A stretch of DNA of 64,000 bases, from assembly GCF_000284375.1 (NCBI RefSeq), contig NC_017249.1:2954001-3018000 (forward strand), written 5' to 3'. A model generated the notes under the pieces. The model was not told where the DNA came from. It did no database searches and worked only from the letters and a program-made list of their open reading frames with translations. The translations under genes were made by a program, and so were the position numbers. This stretch comes from Bradyrhizobium japonicum USDA 6. GTDB lineage: Bacteria > Pseudomonadota > Alphaproteobacteria > Rhizobiales > Xanthobacteraceae. Positions 7,657 to 15,825 of the stretch are shown here, piece after piece. Positions within the stretch are counted from its first letter, which is position 1; each line of letters opens with the position of its first letter.

Positions 7657-8069
7657 CACCGATACCCCGCGTCGTCGACGGCCTTCAGGCAGTTGTTGCT
7701 GATGCCCTTGGGCGTCGAGACCAGGCAGGGGATCGACTTGCTGGTCTCCTTGGTCGAGCCGCCGCAGACCTTGACGATCTCGCGCTGGCAGGCGTTCGCC
7801 ACCGTGACGCGCGCGGCGACGCGCTTCTGGATGGCATCGAAGGCGCCGAGATAATCGCTCTGGCATTGCTGGGAGAGCACGTCGCGGTTGCGGGACAGGC
7901 ACTCTTTCAGCCGGGTCGAGTCCGGATTGACGCCGCGGCAATTGGCGACGATTTCCGCGCCGCAACTCTTGGCCAGGAGCCCGATCGAATCGCCAAAGCT
8001 CATGGTCTCCGCCGCCGCAAGCGACGGCATCCCCAATGCCAGCAAGATCAGTGTGATGCCCCGGACCAT
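7656..8069 (-). CDS. Exported cysteine-rich hypothetical protein
   Basis: About 137 residues from ATG 8069 (MVRGITLILLALGMPSLAAA, a good signal peptide); an upstream ATG at 8105 is possible but would bury it. The mature protein has about eight Cys with spacing like a Cys-rich repeat: SCGAEIVANC, RLKECL, QQC, NACQREIVKVCGG, IPCLV, NNCLK. Paired disulfides in the periplasm are likely. It is coupled to the downstream OmpA-like gene. Function unknown. Confidence 0.65.
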   Translation of the reverse strand: MVRGITLILLALGMPSLAAAETMSFGDSIGLLAKSCGAEIVANCRGVNPDSTRLKECLSRNRDVLSQQCQSDYLGAFDAIQKRVAARVTVANACQREIVKVCGGSTKETSKSIPCLVSTPKGISNNCLKAVDDAGYR

Positions 8070-8157
8070 GGGTGCATCTGATACGGGGAAGTTCGCGGTG
8101 GTCAAGGGGCGTTCGGGCGAGAACTGTCGAACGTCCGGCCAGTGCGGCGAACAGTCC

Positions 8158-8445
8158 TCACTCGGCCTCAGGGAGGGGCGGCCATTCGATCAGGGCGACC
8201 GTGTGTTTCCTGAGGTCGTCGGCCACAGCAGGGTCGGCCTTGAGCTCGTCCAATGTCCGCGGCGGGGGAAGCTGGCGGCCGTCCGCGCTCAGCTCCTGCG
8301 CATAAAATGCGAGCGCCTCGGGCGCGCCCTCCAGGGCCTCGTCGACGTCGTCGCCGCCGGAAATGCAGCCCGGCAGGTCGGGAAACCACAAGCCGACGGC
8401 GTCGTCCGGGCCTGCGTCCTCGATGATGGCGACGTACTGAGGCAT
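8158..8445 (-). CDS. HicB-like protein (orphan antitoxin-type)
   Basis: 95 residues from ATG 8445 (MPQYVAIIEDAGPDDAVGLW); a GTG at 8457 overlaps the uvrD stop. The N-terminal HicB fold is visible as the strand motif GLWFPDLPGCISGGDDVDEA followed by a helix (ALEGAPEALAFYAQEL). In HicAB toxin-antitoxin pairs HicB neutralises the small RNase HicA. No HicA reading frame is adjacent, and no C-terminal DNA-binding domain is visible. An orphan regulator or remnant is therefore more likely than an active pair. Confidence 0.65.
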   Translation of the reverse strand: MPQYVAIIEDAGPDDAVGLWFPDLPGCISGGDDVDEALEGAPEALAFYAQELSADGRQLPPPRTLDELKADPAVADDLRKHTVALIEWPPLPEAE

Positions 8446-8453
8446 ACCAGGCC

Positions 8454-11057
8454 TCACGCCCGCTGCACGAAGCTGTCCACGACCTTCTTCTCGCCGGCCT
8501 TGTCGAAGGCGATGGTGAGCTTGTTGCCGTCGATCTTGGTGACGCGGCCGTAGCCGAATTTCTGGTGGAAGACGCGGTCGGAGAGGGAAAATTCCGAGGT
8601 GGTGCCGGTGGATTTGGCGACCAGCTCGCCCTCGATCGTCATCGGCCCGCGGCGGCGTGAGGAGAAGCTGCCGAAATCCGGGCCGGATGAGGAGGAGAAC
8701 GATGAGGCCTGTTCCTCAAAGCCGCCTTGGCCTCCGCCACTGCGTCCACCGCCCCGGTTGCGGTTGGCCTGGGCGCGCTGCCAGCCCGGGGTCGAGTAGG
8801 TCGAGCCGAACGCCTCCATGTCGTCGAAACGCGAGGCGCCGTAGCCGCCGGTGCCGCCCCAGGCCGAGCCGCCCTTGGATTCCGTGATCTCGACATTGGC
8901 GGACGGCAATTCGTCGAGGAAGCGCGACGGGATCGTGGTCGACCAGGTGCCATGGATCCGTCGGTTGGTCGCAAAGTAGATCTTTGCGCGGCGCCTCGCG
9001 CGGGTCAGGCCGACATGGCCAAGCCGGCGCTCTTCCTCGAGGCCGGCGCGGCCCTGTTCGTCCAGCGTACGCTGGCTCGGGAACAGGCCTTCCTCCCAGC
9101 CGGGCAGGAACACGTTGTCGAATTCGAGGCCCTTGGCCGAATGCAGCGTCATCAGCGACACCGCGTCGTCCTCGGCGCCGCCGTCGCGGTCCATCACCAG
9201 CGAGATGTGCTCCAAGAACCCCTGCAGGTTCTCGAACTCCTCCATCGAGCGCACCAGCTCTTTCAGGTTCTCCAGCCGCCCCGCGGCGTCGGCCGAGCGG
9301 TCCTTCTGCCACATCTCGGTATAGCCGCTCTCGTCGAGCACGATCTGGGCGAGATCGGTATGCGCGGTGACCTCGCGCTGGGCACGCCAGCGGTCGAACT
9401 GAGCGACGACGTCGCGCAAGCTTCCGCGCGCCTTCGGCTTCAGCTCGTCGGTCTCGACCACCGCGCGCGCCGCTTCGAACAGCGGGATGCGGCGCTTGCG
9501 GGCGTGGTCATGCAGCATCTGCACGGTGGCGTCGCCGAGGCCGCGCTTGGGCACATTGATGATGCGCTCGAAGGCGAGATCGTCGGCGGGCGAGTTGATG
9601 ACGCGCAGATAAGCCAGCGCGTCGCGGATTTCGGCGCGCTCGTAGAAGCGCGGGCCGCCGATCACGCGGTAGGGCAGGCCGAGCGTGACGAAACGGTCTT
9701 CGAATTCGCGCATCTGGTAGGAGGCGCGCACCAGGATCGCGATCTCGTTGAGCTTCTCGCCCTGGCGCTGGAGCTGCTCGATCTCCTCGCCGATGCCGCG
9801 GGCTTCCTCTTCGGAGTCCCACGAGCCCGTCACCGTGACCTTCTCGCCGTCATGGTCCTCGGTGCGCAACGTCTTGCCGAGCCGGCCTTCGTTGTGCGCG
9901 ATCAGGTGCGAGGCGGCGGCGAGGATGTGGCCGGTCGAGCGGTAATTGCGCTCGAGGCGGATGACCTTGGCGCCGGGGAAATCGTGGTCGAAGCGCAGGA
10001 TGTTGTCGACCTCGGCGCCGCGCCAGCCATAGATCGACTGGTCGTCGTCGCCGACGCAGCAGATGTTTTTGACGTGGGGCTTCTCCCTCTCCCCGTCCTT
10101 TACGGAGTCGTGACGAGCTCCGCTCGCGCTGAGAGGGTCGGGCTGAGGGGCTGTCTCCACGAGTTCAGTCTGCGGAGAGTCCCCTTCACCTGCATCGCTT
10201 TGCGATGCGACCTCTCCCCGCACGCGGGGAGAGGTGAGGGAGGGAGACGCCGGCGCCTGCGACAGCAGCCGCAGCCACAGATATTGCGCGACGTTGGTGT
10301 CCTGATATTCGTCGACCAGGATGAATTTGAAGCGCTGCTGGTATTGCCGCAGGATGTCCGGATGCTCGCGGAAGATCCGGATGTCTTCCAGCAGCAGGTC
10401 GCCGAAATCGGCGGCGTTCAAGATCTTCAGCCGCTCCTGATAGCTCGCATAGAGCTTGCCGCCCTTGCCGTTGGCGAACACGGCGGCCTCGCCTGACGGC
10501 ACCTGCGACGGCGTCAGGCCGCGGTTCTTCCAGCCGTCGATCAAGCCGGCCAGCATGCGTGCCGGCCAGCGCTTTTCGTCGATGTTGTCGGCCTGCAGCA
10601 ACTGCTTGAGCAGCCGCACCTGGTCATCGGTGTCGAGCACCGTGAAGTTCGACTTGAGCTGCGCCAGCTCGGCATGGGTGCGCAGGATGCGGCCGCCGAT
10701 GGAGTGGAAGGTGCCGAGCCACGGCATGCCTTCGACCGCGTGGCCGAGCATCTGGCCGAGCCGATGCTTCATCTCGCGCGCGGCCTTGTTGGTGAAGGTC
10801 ACCGACAGGATTTCGGCGGGGCGGGCGCGGCCCTGGCTGAGGATGTGGGCGATGCGCGTGGTCAGCACGCGCGTCTTGCCGGTACCGGCACCGGCCAGCA
10901 CCAGGACCGGGCCGTCCAACGTCTCCACGGCGTCGCGTTGCTCGGGATTGAGCCCGGACAGATATTTCGGGCCCACGGAGGCGCGCGCACGCGCGGCGAT
11001 GCCGCCGGCTGCGGGCTGGTGGTCGGGTACGCTGGTGATCTTGCTCGGCTCGGTCAT
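8454..11057 (-). CDS. uvrD: ATP-dependent DNA helicase UvrD/PcrA with in-frame repeat insertion
   Basis: 867 residues from ATG 11057 ([11 protein letters not shown]); ATG 11066 and GTG 11075 are alternatives. Superfamily 1A motifs in order: Q motif LNPEQRDAV, Walker [10 protein letters not shown] (about residues 55-63), Ia TFTNKAA, Walker B VDEYQDT (about 248-254), [37 protein letters not shown]. The C-terminus has a Gly-rich linker and a Tudor-like end ([11 protein letters not shown]). UvrD unwinds DNA in nucleotide-excision and mismatch repair. Between motifs II and III lies an extra stretch of about 59 residues, low in complexity and encoded by a palindromic repeat element. All motifs are intact, so the enzyme is probably active. 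Confidence 0.92.
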   Translation of the reverse strand: MTEPSKITSVPDHQPAAGGIAARARASVGPKYLSGLNPEQRDAVETLDGPVLVLAGAGTGKTRVLTTRIAHILSQGRARPAEILSVTFTNKAAREMKHRLGQMLGHAVEGMPWLGTFHSIGGRILRTHAELAQLKSNFTVLDTDDQVRLLKQLLQADNIDEKRWPARMLAGLIDGWKNRGLTPSQVPSGEAAVFANGKGGKLYASYQERLKILNAADFGDLLLEDIRIFREHPDILRQYQQRFKFILVDEYQDTNVAQYLWLRLLSQAPASPSLTSPRVRGEVASQSDAGEGDSPQTELVETAPQPDPLSASGARHDSVKDGEREKPHVKNICCVGDDDQSIYGWRGAEVDNILRFDHDFPGAKVIRLERNYRSTGHILAAASHLIAHNEGRLGKTLRTEDHDGEKVTVTGSWDSEEEARGIGEEIEQLQRQGEKLNEIAILVRASYQMREFEDRFVTLGLPYRVIGGPRFYERAEIRDALAYLRVINSPADDLAFERIINVPKRGLGDATVQMLHDHARKRRIPLFEAARAVVETDELKPKARGSLRDVVAQFDRWRAQREVTAHTDLAQIVLDESGYTEMWQKDRSADAAGRLENLKELVRSMEEFENLQGFLEHISLVMDRDGGAEDDAVSLMTLHSAKGLEFDNVFLPGWEEGLFPSQRTLDEQGRAGLEEERRLGHVGLTRARRRAKIYFATNRRIHGTWSTTIPSRFLDELPSANVEITESKGGSAWGGTGGYGASRFDDMEAFGSTYSTPGWQRAQANRNRGGGRSGGGQGGFEEQASSFSSSSGPDFGSFSSRRRGPMTIEGELVAKSTGTTSEFSLSDRVFHQKFGYGRVTKIDGNKLTIAFDKAGEKKVVDSFVQRA
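10074..10250. repeat. Palindromic repeat element inside uvrD
   Basis: About 177 bases, a multiple of three. It holds an 11-base palindrome CCTCTCCCCGC / GCGGGGAGAGG (10211-10234) next to GCATCGC / GCGATGC (10192-10208). The same two-palindrome layout joined by GACCTCTCCC occurs in the intergenic element at 15657-15795. The insertion codes for Ser/Pro/Glu-rich residues that break no helicase motif. Confidence 0.75.
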
Positions 11058-11075
11058 GCGAATCATTGGCCCCAC

Positions 11076-11303
11076 GATGGCACCGCAGGGTGGTGGAAGG
11101 GAGCCTTCTTAACAGGGATTGCTGCCCATATGGGGCGCCGGGGCAAGGTTTTCCACGTGCGCGGCGGGCCGATTTGTTCCCTCGGCGAGCGCGAATTTCC
11201 ACCTTGCGTCGCCCGGAACCATCGTTCCCGCGTCGAGATTGTCTGGACAGGTGGCGCGGCCAGCCGCGCCGACGCAGACAGACATCAAGACGAGGGTTTG
11301 ACC
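11076..11303. other. Intergenic region, uvrD / DUF1328 divergent promoters
   Basis: 228 bases between divergent genes. No repeat or hairpin is evident. Promoters for both directions are expected but not resolved. Confidence 0.3.
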
Positions 11304-11474
11304 ATGCTAGGCTGGGTTGTGACGTTTCTGGTTATCGCACTGATCGCCGGCATCCTGGGCTTCGGCGGCATCGCCGGCGCCTCGATCGAGATCGCTAAGA
11401 TCATCTTCTTCATCGCGGTCGTGCTGTTCCTGGTCTCGGCCGTGGTGGGCCTTGCCCGCGGCCGCAGGATTTAG
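11304..11474 (+). CDS. DUF1328 small membrane protein
   Basis: 56 residues from ATG 11304, beginning [20 protein letters not shown]. Two hydrophobic helices are separated by [12 protein letters not shown], and a short RGRRI tail ends the protein. Sequence and length match DUF1328 (YtjA-like) inner-membrane proteins, often stress-induced and of unknown biochemical role. Larger frames overlapping it are shadows. It is followed directly by an intergenic repeat. Confidence 0.85.
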   Translation: MLGWVVTFLVIALIAGILGFGGIAGASIEIAKIIFFIAVVLFLVSAVVGLARGRRI

Positions 11475-11477
11475 GTG

Positions 11478-11586
11478 TGACCCTCACGGTGAGGAGCGCG
11501 GAACGCGCGTCTCGAACCATGAGGGCCCGACTGTGGCCTTGCATCCTTCGAGAAGCCCGCTTCGCGGGCTCGTCAGGATGAGGGGT
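11478..11586. repeat. Intergenic repeat, CCCTCACGGTGAGG family
   Basis: The CCCTCA...TGAGG ends are complementary: CCCTCACGGTGAGGAGCGCG near the left and CATCCTTCG...CAGGATGAGG at the right. An internal palindrome AGCCCGC / GCGGGCT is at about 11552-11570. This is a mosaic element of the kind scattered between Bradyrhizobium genes. Confidence 0.6.
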
Positions 11587-11603
11587 TAGAGCGAACTGTT
11601 CAG

Positions 11604-12098
11604 CTACCGCTTCGAGGGCATCGCCACGTTCCGGCCGATGCCCTCGGGCCGCGGCACGGCGCTGTGGGCGCTCACGACGGCTGCAATGCGCTGCCGGATA
11701 TCGGGCGGAAAGGCCGCCACCTTTCGCGAGCCCATGTCGATGTGGAGCGACATGTTTTCGGAGGTCGCCGACAGCCAGCCTTCGGTCGCGTGCCGCAACT
11801 CCTGGAACGTATGCAACCGCTTGTCGTCGGCTTCGAGCAGCCAGACCGACACCTGCACGGGATCGCCGAGGTGGATTTCGCGCAGGTACCGCACATGGCA
11901 TTCCGCAGTGAAGGTCGAGCCGCCTCGCTCCTTCATGTAGCCCGGCCCGATCCCGAGCTGTAACCACATCTGGTCGATCGCGCGGTCGAACATCACGTTG
12001 TAATAGGCCATGTTGAGATGGCCGTTATAGTCGATCCATTGCGGCTCGATCTGCATGATAGACGAGCGGAACGGCTCGGCAGCGGCGGTCTCCGGCAT
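11604..12098 (-). CDS. Hotdog-fold acyl-CoA thioesterase
   Basis: 164 residues. The N-terminal WIDYNGHLNMAYYNVMFDRA segment is the 4HBT-type hotdog signature with the conserved Asp and NGHLN loop; TFTAECHVRYLREIHLGDPV and the long helix region complete the fold. The closest recognisable group is the thioesterases found with carnitine or betaine metabolism, but no such genes are nearby. Likely cytoplasmic hydrolysis of a short or medium acyl-CoA. It is divergent from the flavoprotein gene across about 80 bases. Confidence 0.75.
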   Translation of the reverse strand: MPETAAAEPFRSSIMQIEPQWIDYNGHLNMAYYNVMFDRAIDQMWLQLGIGPGYMKERGGSTFTAECHVRYLREIHLGDPVQVSVWLLEADDKRLHTFQELRHATEGWLSATSENMSLHIDMGSRKVAAFPPDIRQRIAAVVSAHSAVPRPEGIGRNVAMPSKR

Positions 12099-12176
12099 GT
12101 GTCTTTCCTGCTATGCGCGCGGTCGCTTGACTTGACCGGTCAGATGTCCTTTGCCACGGTTCTTCTGTCGGGAGGA

Positions 12177-13607
12177 ATGTCCGTGGGTACGACCATCACC
12201 AATAATCCGCCGCGGGTCGAGCCGAAAGCCCTCGCAAGCGCGCTGGAGCAGCTTGCCGCGCGGTTCGGCAACCGCCTCATCACCTCGCAGGCCGTTCGCG
12301 AGCAGCACGGCCATACCACCACGTGGATCGTCAACCAGCCGCCGGACGGCGTGGTGATGGCGCAGGAGACCGCCGACATCCAGGACGTGGTGCGGATCTG
12401 CGCCAAGAACCGCGTCCCCGTCATCGCCTTCGGCACCGGCACCTCGCTCGAGGGCCAGGTCAATGCGCCCGCCGGCGGCATCTCGATCGACCTGCGCGAC
12501 ATGAACAAGGTGCTCGCGGTGCATGCCGAGGACCTCGACTGCGTGATCCAGCCCGGCGTCACCCGCAAGGCGCTGAACGAGCATCTGCGCGATCAGGGCC
12601 TGTTCTTCCCCATCGATCCCGGTGCGGATGCTTCGCTCGGCGGCATGGCCTCGACCCGCGCCTCCGGCACCAACGCGGTGCGCTACGGCACCATGCGCGA
12701 CAGCGTGCTCGCTTTGAAGGTCGTGCGCGGTGACGGCGAGATCATCACGACAGGCACGCGCGCCAAGAAATCATCCGCCGGCTACGACCTGACGCATCTG
12801 TTCGTCGGCGCCGAAGGCACGCTCGGCATCATCTCCGAGCTGACCATTCGCCTGCGCGGCATCCCCGACACGATCGCGGCCGGCGCGGTGTCGTTCGAGA
12901 CCGTGCACGGGGCATGTCAGGCGGTGATCCTGGCGATCCAGACCGGCATTCCCGTGGCGCGCATCGAGCTGCTCAACGCCGCGCAGGTGAAGGCCTGCAA
13001 CGCCTATTCGAAGCTGACGCTGCCGGAAACGCCGCTGCTGCTGATGGAGTTCCACGGCAGCGAGGTCGAGGTCGGCGAGCAGTCCAAGGCCTTCGGCGAG
13101 ATCGCAAAGGATTGTGGCGGCGGCGACTTCTCCTGGACCACCAAGCCGGAAGATCGCACCAAGCTGTGGCAGGCGCGGCACGACGCCTATTGGTCGGTGA
13201 AGGCGCTGCGGCCCGGCGACAGCATCGGCGTGGTTGCAACCGACGTCTGCGTGCCGATCTCGCGGCTTGCCGATTGCGTCGGCGAGACCGAGGAAGATCT
13301 CAAGCGGCTCAACCTGCTGTCGCCGATCGTCGGCCATGTCGGTGACGGCAATTTCCATTGCTCGCTGGTCTGCGACACCAACGATGCCGACGAGATGGCG
13401 CGCGGCGAGGAGTTCATGCATCGCCTGGTCGAGCGCGCGCAGGCGATGGACGGCACCTGCACCGGTGAGCACGGCATCGGCCAGGGCAAGCAGAAATATC
13501 TCAAGGCGGAACTCGGCCCCGAAGCGCTCGACGCGATGCGGGCGCTGAAGAAGGCGCTCGATCCGCTGAACATCTTCAATCCCGGCAAGATCGTGCCGGA
13601 GGCGTAG
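12177..13607 (+). CDS. FAD-linked oxidase, D-lactate dehydrogenase (cytochrome)/GlcD type
   Basis: 476 residues from ATG 12177. GTG 12183 may be the true start, because GGAGG at 12171-12175 is better spaced from it; ATG 12144 is also in frame. The PCMH FAD-binding domain (residues 40-215) shows PVIAFGTGTSLEGQ and DPGADASLGGMASTRASGT. The C-terminal FAD-oxidase domain has GHVGDGNFHC and the terminal GEHGIGQGKQKYL. Such enzymes oxidise D-lactate or other D-2-hydroxyacids and donate electrons to cytochrome c or quinone. The exact substrate is not determined. The gene ends directly in a repeat element. Confidence 0.87.
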   Translation: MSVGTTITNNPPRVEPKALASALEQLAARFGNRLITSQAVREQHGHTTTWIVNQPPDGVVMAQETADIQDVVRICAKNRVPVIAFGTGTSLEGQVNAPAGGISIDLRDMNKVLAVHAEDLDCVIQPGVTRKALNEHLRDQGLFFPIDPGADASLGGMASTRASGTNAVRYGTMRDSVLALKVVRGDGEIITTGTRAKKSSAGYDLTHLFVGAEGTLGIISELTIRLRGIPDTIAAGAVSFETVHGACQAVILAIQTGIPVARIELLNAAQVKACNAYSKLTLPETPLLLMEFHGSEVEVGEQSKAFGEIAKDCGGGDFSWTTKPEDRTKLWQARHDAYWSVKALRPGDSIGVVATDVCVPISRLADCVGETEEDLKRLNLLSPIVGHVGDGNFHCSLVCDTNDADEMARGEEFMHRLVERAQAMDGTCTGEHGIGQGKQKYLKAELGPEALDAMRALKKALDPLNIFNPGKIVPEA

Positions 13608-13608
13608 A

Positions 13609-13708
13609 GCATGATCCGGAAAAGTGTGCCGCGGTTTTCCGAAAAGATCATGCTCAAACAATAACCTAAAGCGCGATGATGATTCATCCCAATCTCATCG
13701 CGCTTTAG
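13609..13708. repeat. Intergenic repeat, GCATGATCCGGAAAAGTG family
   Basis: Begins one base after the flavoprotein stop. The left half pairs AGCATGATC with GATCATGCT and CCGGAAAA with TTTTCCG; the right half pairs AAAGCGCGATGA with TCATCGCGCTTT. This two-hairpin unit is very common between Rhizobiales genes and may act as a terminator or mRNA stabiliser. Confidence 0.75.
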
Positions 13709-13813
13709 CGCGCGGCCGGCTGCGTCGCGGTCGCGGAACTTTCGGCAGTCAGGCCTGTTCCAATTTCCGTCAATTTCCGCTGCCTCGATGGCGCGGTTCT
13801 GCGGGAGGATGCG

Positions 13814-15148
13814 ATGTTGCGACCTGTCATTGGAATTGCCGTGATGGCGCTTGCCTGCATGCTGGCGGGCACGGCTCTGGGCAAGGGCGGGCACGGTGGC
13901 GGCCATGGTGGTGGGCACGGAGGCGGGCACGGTGGTGGCCATCACGGCGGCGGTCATCATGGTGGCGGTCATCACGGCGGCGGTCATTTTGGCGGTCATG
14001 GCTTCGGACACGCGCATGGCGGCGGGCATCATGGCGGGCCCCGCTTCGCAACGGGCGCCCGACATCGCGGCCCGAACTTCGGCCAGATCCGCAATGCGGC
14101 CGTCCGTCCCGCGAATTTTCGCAACGCCCTCAACGCGCATTCCAGCGCCTTCCGCAACGGCCGTCTGATCAGCAATCCGGCCGCACGAGCCCAGATCGCG
14201 GCGGTGGCCGCACTCGCCGGCTGGCACGGCGCCAGCAGCGGGTGGTGGCAACATGCGGGCGGCGGTTATGGCTGGGTCGGACCGCTGTTCTGGCCGTTCG
14301 CCTACAACGATCTCTACGATTACACGATCTGGGGCGATGGTCTCGGCTTCTGGGGCTACGGCTATCCGGACATCTATGCCGGCATCTTCGGGCCCTATGG
14401 CTATGACGGTCTCTCGGCCTATCTGCCGCAGCGGCCGCAGGGACGGCGCCAGGCGCGCGGCGTCCCGCTGGATCGGCTTTGCGGCAGCGACCGCCGCGAA
14501 ATCGTCGGTCTGCCGATCGACCAGATTGCCGCCGCGGTGCAGCCGACCGAGGCGCAAGGCGCAAGCCTCGACGAACTCGGCAATGCCTCGATCCAGGCGT
14601 CCGAGATGATCCGCGCGTCCTGCCCGTCGCAGGTCGCGGCGACAGCGCCAGGTCGGCTGACGGCGATGCAGCAGCGCATCGAGGCGATGGAGAAAGCCGT
14701 CGATCTCGTTCAGCCCGCCCTCGATCGTTTCTACGGCTCGCTCACCGACGAGCAGAAGGCGCGCTTCAATGCGCTGGCCGAGGATCAGCGTCGTGCGACG
14801 GCTTCCGGCAACACCGGGGGATCGCTGGTCCAGAATTGCGCGACGTCTGCTGCGCTCGATTGGCCCAGCACTGACATCGAGGCGAGGCTTCATCCCAACG
14901 ACACCCAGCGTGCTGCGCTACAGGTGCTCCAGGATACCAGCGCCAAGGTCAGCGCATCGCTCAAGGCGGCCTGCGAGCCCAGCGACGTGATGACGCCGCC
15001 GGCGCGAATGGCGGCGGTTCGCAAGCGGCTCGACACGATGCTCGACGGCGTCAAGTCGGTTCGCGCGGCGCTGGAGGATTTCTACGCCACGCTGAATGAC
15101 GAGCAGAAGGCGCAGTTCGAGGCCATCGGACCACGTCGGACGTCCTGA
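13814..15148 (+). CDS. Exported His/Gly-rich protein with two LTxxQ (Spy/CpxP-like) repeats
   Basis: 444 residues, ATG 13814 with GGGAGGA upstream. A signal peptide (residues 1-23) is followed by about 55 residues of GGHGGGH/HHGGG repeats with roughly 20 His, a probable metal-binding region. A Tyr/Trp/Gly-rich middle (residues 140-195) follows. Two related helical repeats come next, each with an RL..M..R...M...V....L..FY..L.DEQKA.F pattern: LTDEQKARF (about residue 313) and LNDEQKAQF (about 431). LTxxQ motifs are typical of periplasmic chaperone and metal-stress proteins Spy, CpxP and CnrX. The combination suggests a periplasmic metal sensor or chaperone. Function is inferred. Confidence 0.7.
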   Translation: MLRPVIGIAVMALACMLAGTALGKGGHGGGHGGGHGGGHGGGHHGGGHHGGGHHGGGHFGGHGFGHAHGGGHHGGPRFATGARHRGPNFGQIRNAAVRPANFRNALNAHSSAFRNGRLISNPAARAQIAAVAALAGWHGASSGWWQHAGGGYGWVGPLFWPFAYNDLYDYTIWGDGLGFWGYGYPDIYAGIFGPYGYDGLSAYLPQRPQGRRQARGVPLDRLCGSDRREIVGLPIDQIAAAVQPTEAQGASLDELGNASIQASEMIRASCPSQVAATAPGRLTAMQQRIEAMEKAVDLVQPALDRFYGSLTDEQKARFNALAEDQRRATASGNTGGSLVQNCATSAALDWPSTDIEARLHPNDTQRAALQVLQDTSAKVSASLKAACEPSDVMTPPARMAAVRKRLDTMLDGVKSVRAALEDFYATLNDEQKAQFEAIGPRRTS

Positions 15149-15266
15149 CTGCATATCGATAATGCGTGGCGGAAAAATCGCCTCGCCGATCTCGATCGGC
15201 CTCTCTATGCTGGGCGAGGCGGGAGCGCGGAACTACGGCGGCGGGAAGACCATTGGTGACGGGGCG

Positions 15267-15629
15267 ATGAAGTGGTTCGCGAAGCAGAAGCCGGCGGACA
15301 TCTGGGACGAGACGATCGAAGGACCGCTCGGCGACATCGAGGCCGCCGAGCGCATCCGCGCGATCTGTGACGCCGCAGCCGCGAGCGCGGCCGGTTCGGC
15401 GCGCAGCGACACGCGCGAAGGTGGGCGCTATGAACGCGCGGCCAAAATGGCGATGGAAATTGCGATGAAGATCTCGGATGGATTGATGCGCGACGCCGCC
15501 GTCCATCGCATCGTCGATCTCTGCATGAGAGCGAACGACCTCAAGACCGCGCAGATCCTGTTTCGCGCGATCCACGCCAGCTGGATCCGCGAGGCGGTGC
15601 AGCGGGATCATCCGACACTGGCGCAGTGA
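15267..15629 (+). CDS. Hypothetical cytoplasmic protein
   Basis: About 120 residues from ATG 15267 (MKWFAKQKPADIWDETIEGP). ATG 15162 is in frame and would add 35 residues. The body is helical and charged (DIEAAERIRAICDAAAAS, ERAAKMAMEIAMKISDGLM, CMRANDLKTAQILFRAIH) without membrane segments. No family is recognised. The order after the LTxxQ gene is consistent with a separate small transcript. Its stop is followed by an intergenic repeat. Confidence 0.55.
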   Translation: MKWFAKQKPADIWDETIEGPLGDIEAAERIRAICDAAAASAAGSARSDTREGGRYERAAKMAMEIAMKISDGLMRDAAVHRIVDLCMRANDLKTAQILFRAIHASWIREAVQRDHPTLAQ

Positions 15630-15656
15630 AGGCGGCTATTTCCACGAAGTAAGTGC

Positions 15657-15795
15657 GCTCCCTCTCCCGCTCGCGGGAGAGGGTTGGGGAGAGGGTATCT
15701 CCGCAACGGGACAATCCCCAAGAGGATAGAGCTCTCACCCGCCACGCTCTTGCGAGCGTGTCGACCTCTCCCGCAAGCGGGAGAGGTTGCAGCGA
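15657..15795. repeat. Intergenic repeat, same family as the uvrD insertion
   Basis: Three palindromes: CCTCTCCCGC / GCGGGAGAGG (15661-15682), CACGCTC / GAGCGTG (15743-15760) and ACCTCTCCCGC / GCGGGAGAGGT (15764-15787). The last two repeat the layout of the element inside uvrD. It lies between convergent genes. Confidence 0.75.
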
Positions 15796-15825
15796 GTTCG
15801 CGGCTCCGCCTGCGTGACCCAACTG

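Noticed and set aside
8727..10496. 589-codon open frame opposite uvrD
   Set aside because: Codon-position bias of the helicase gene explains it; no motif in the translation.
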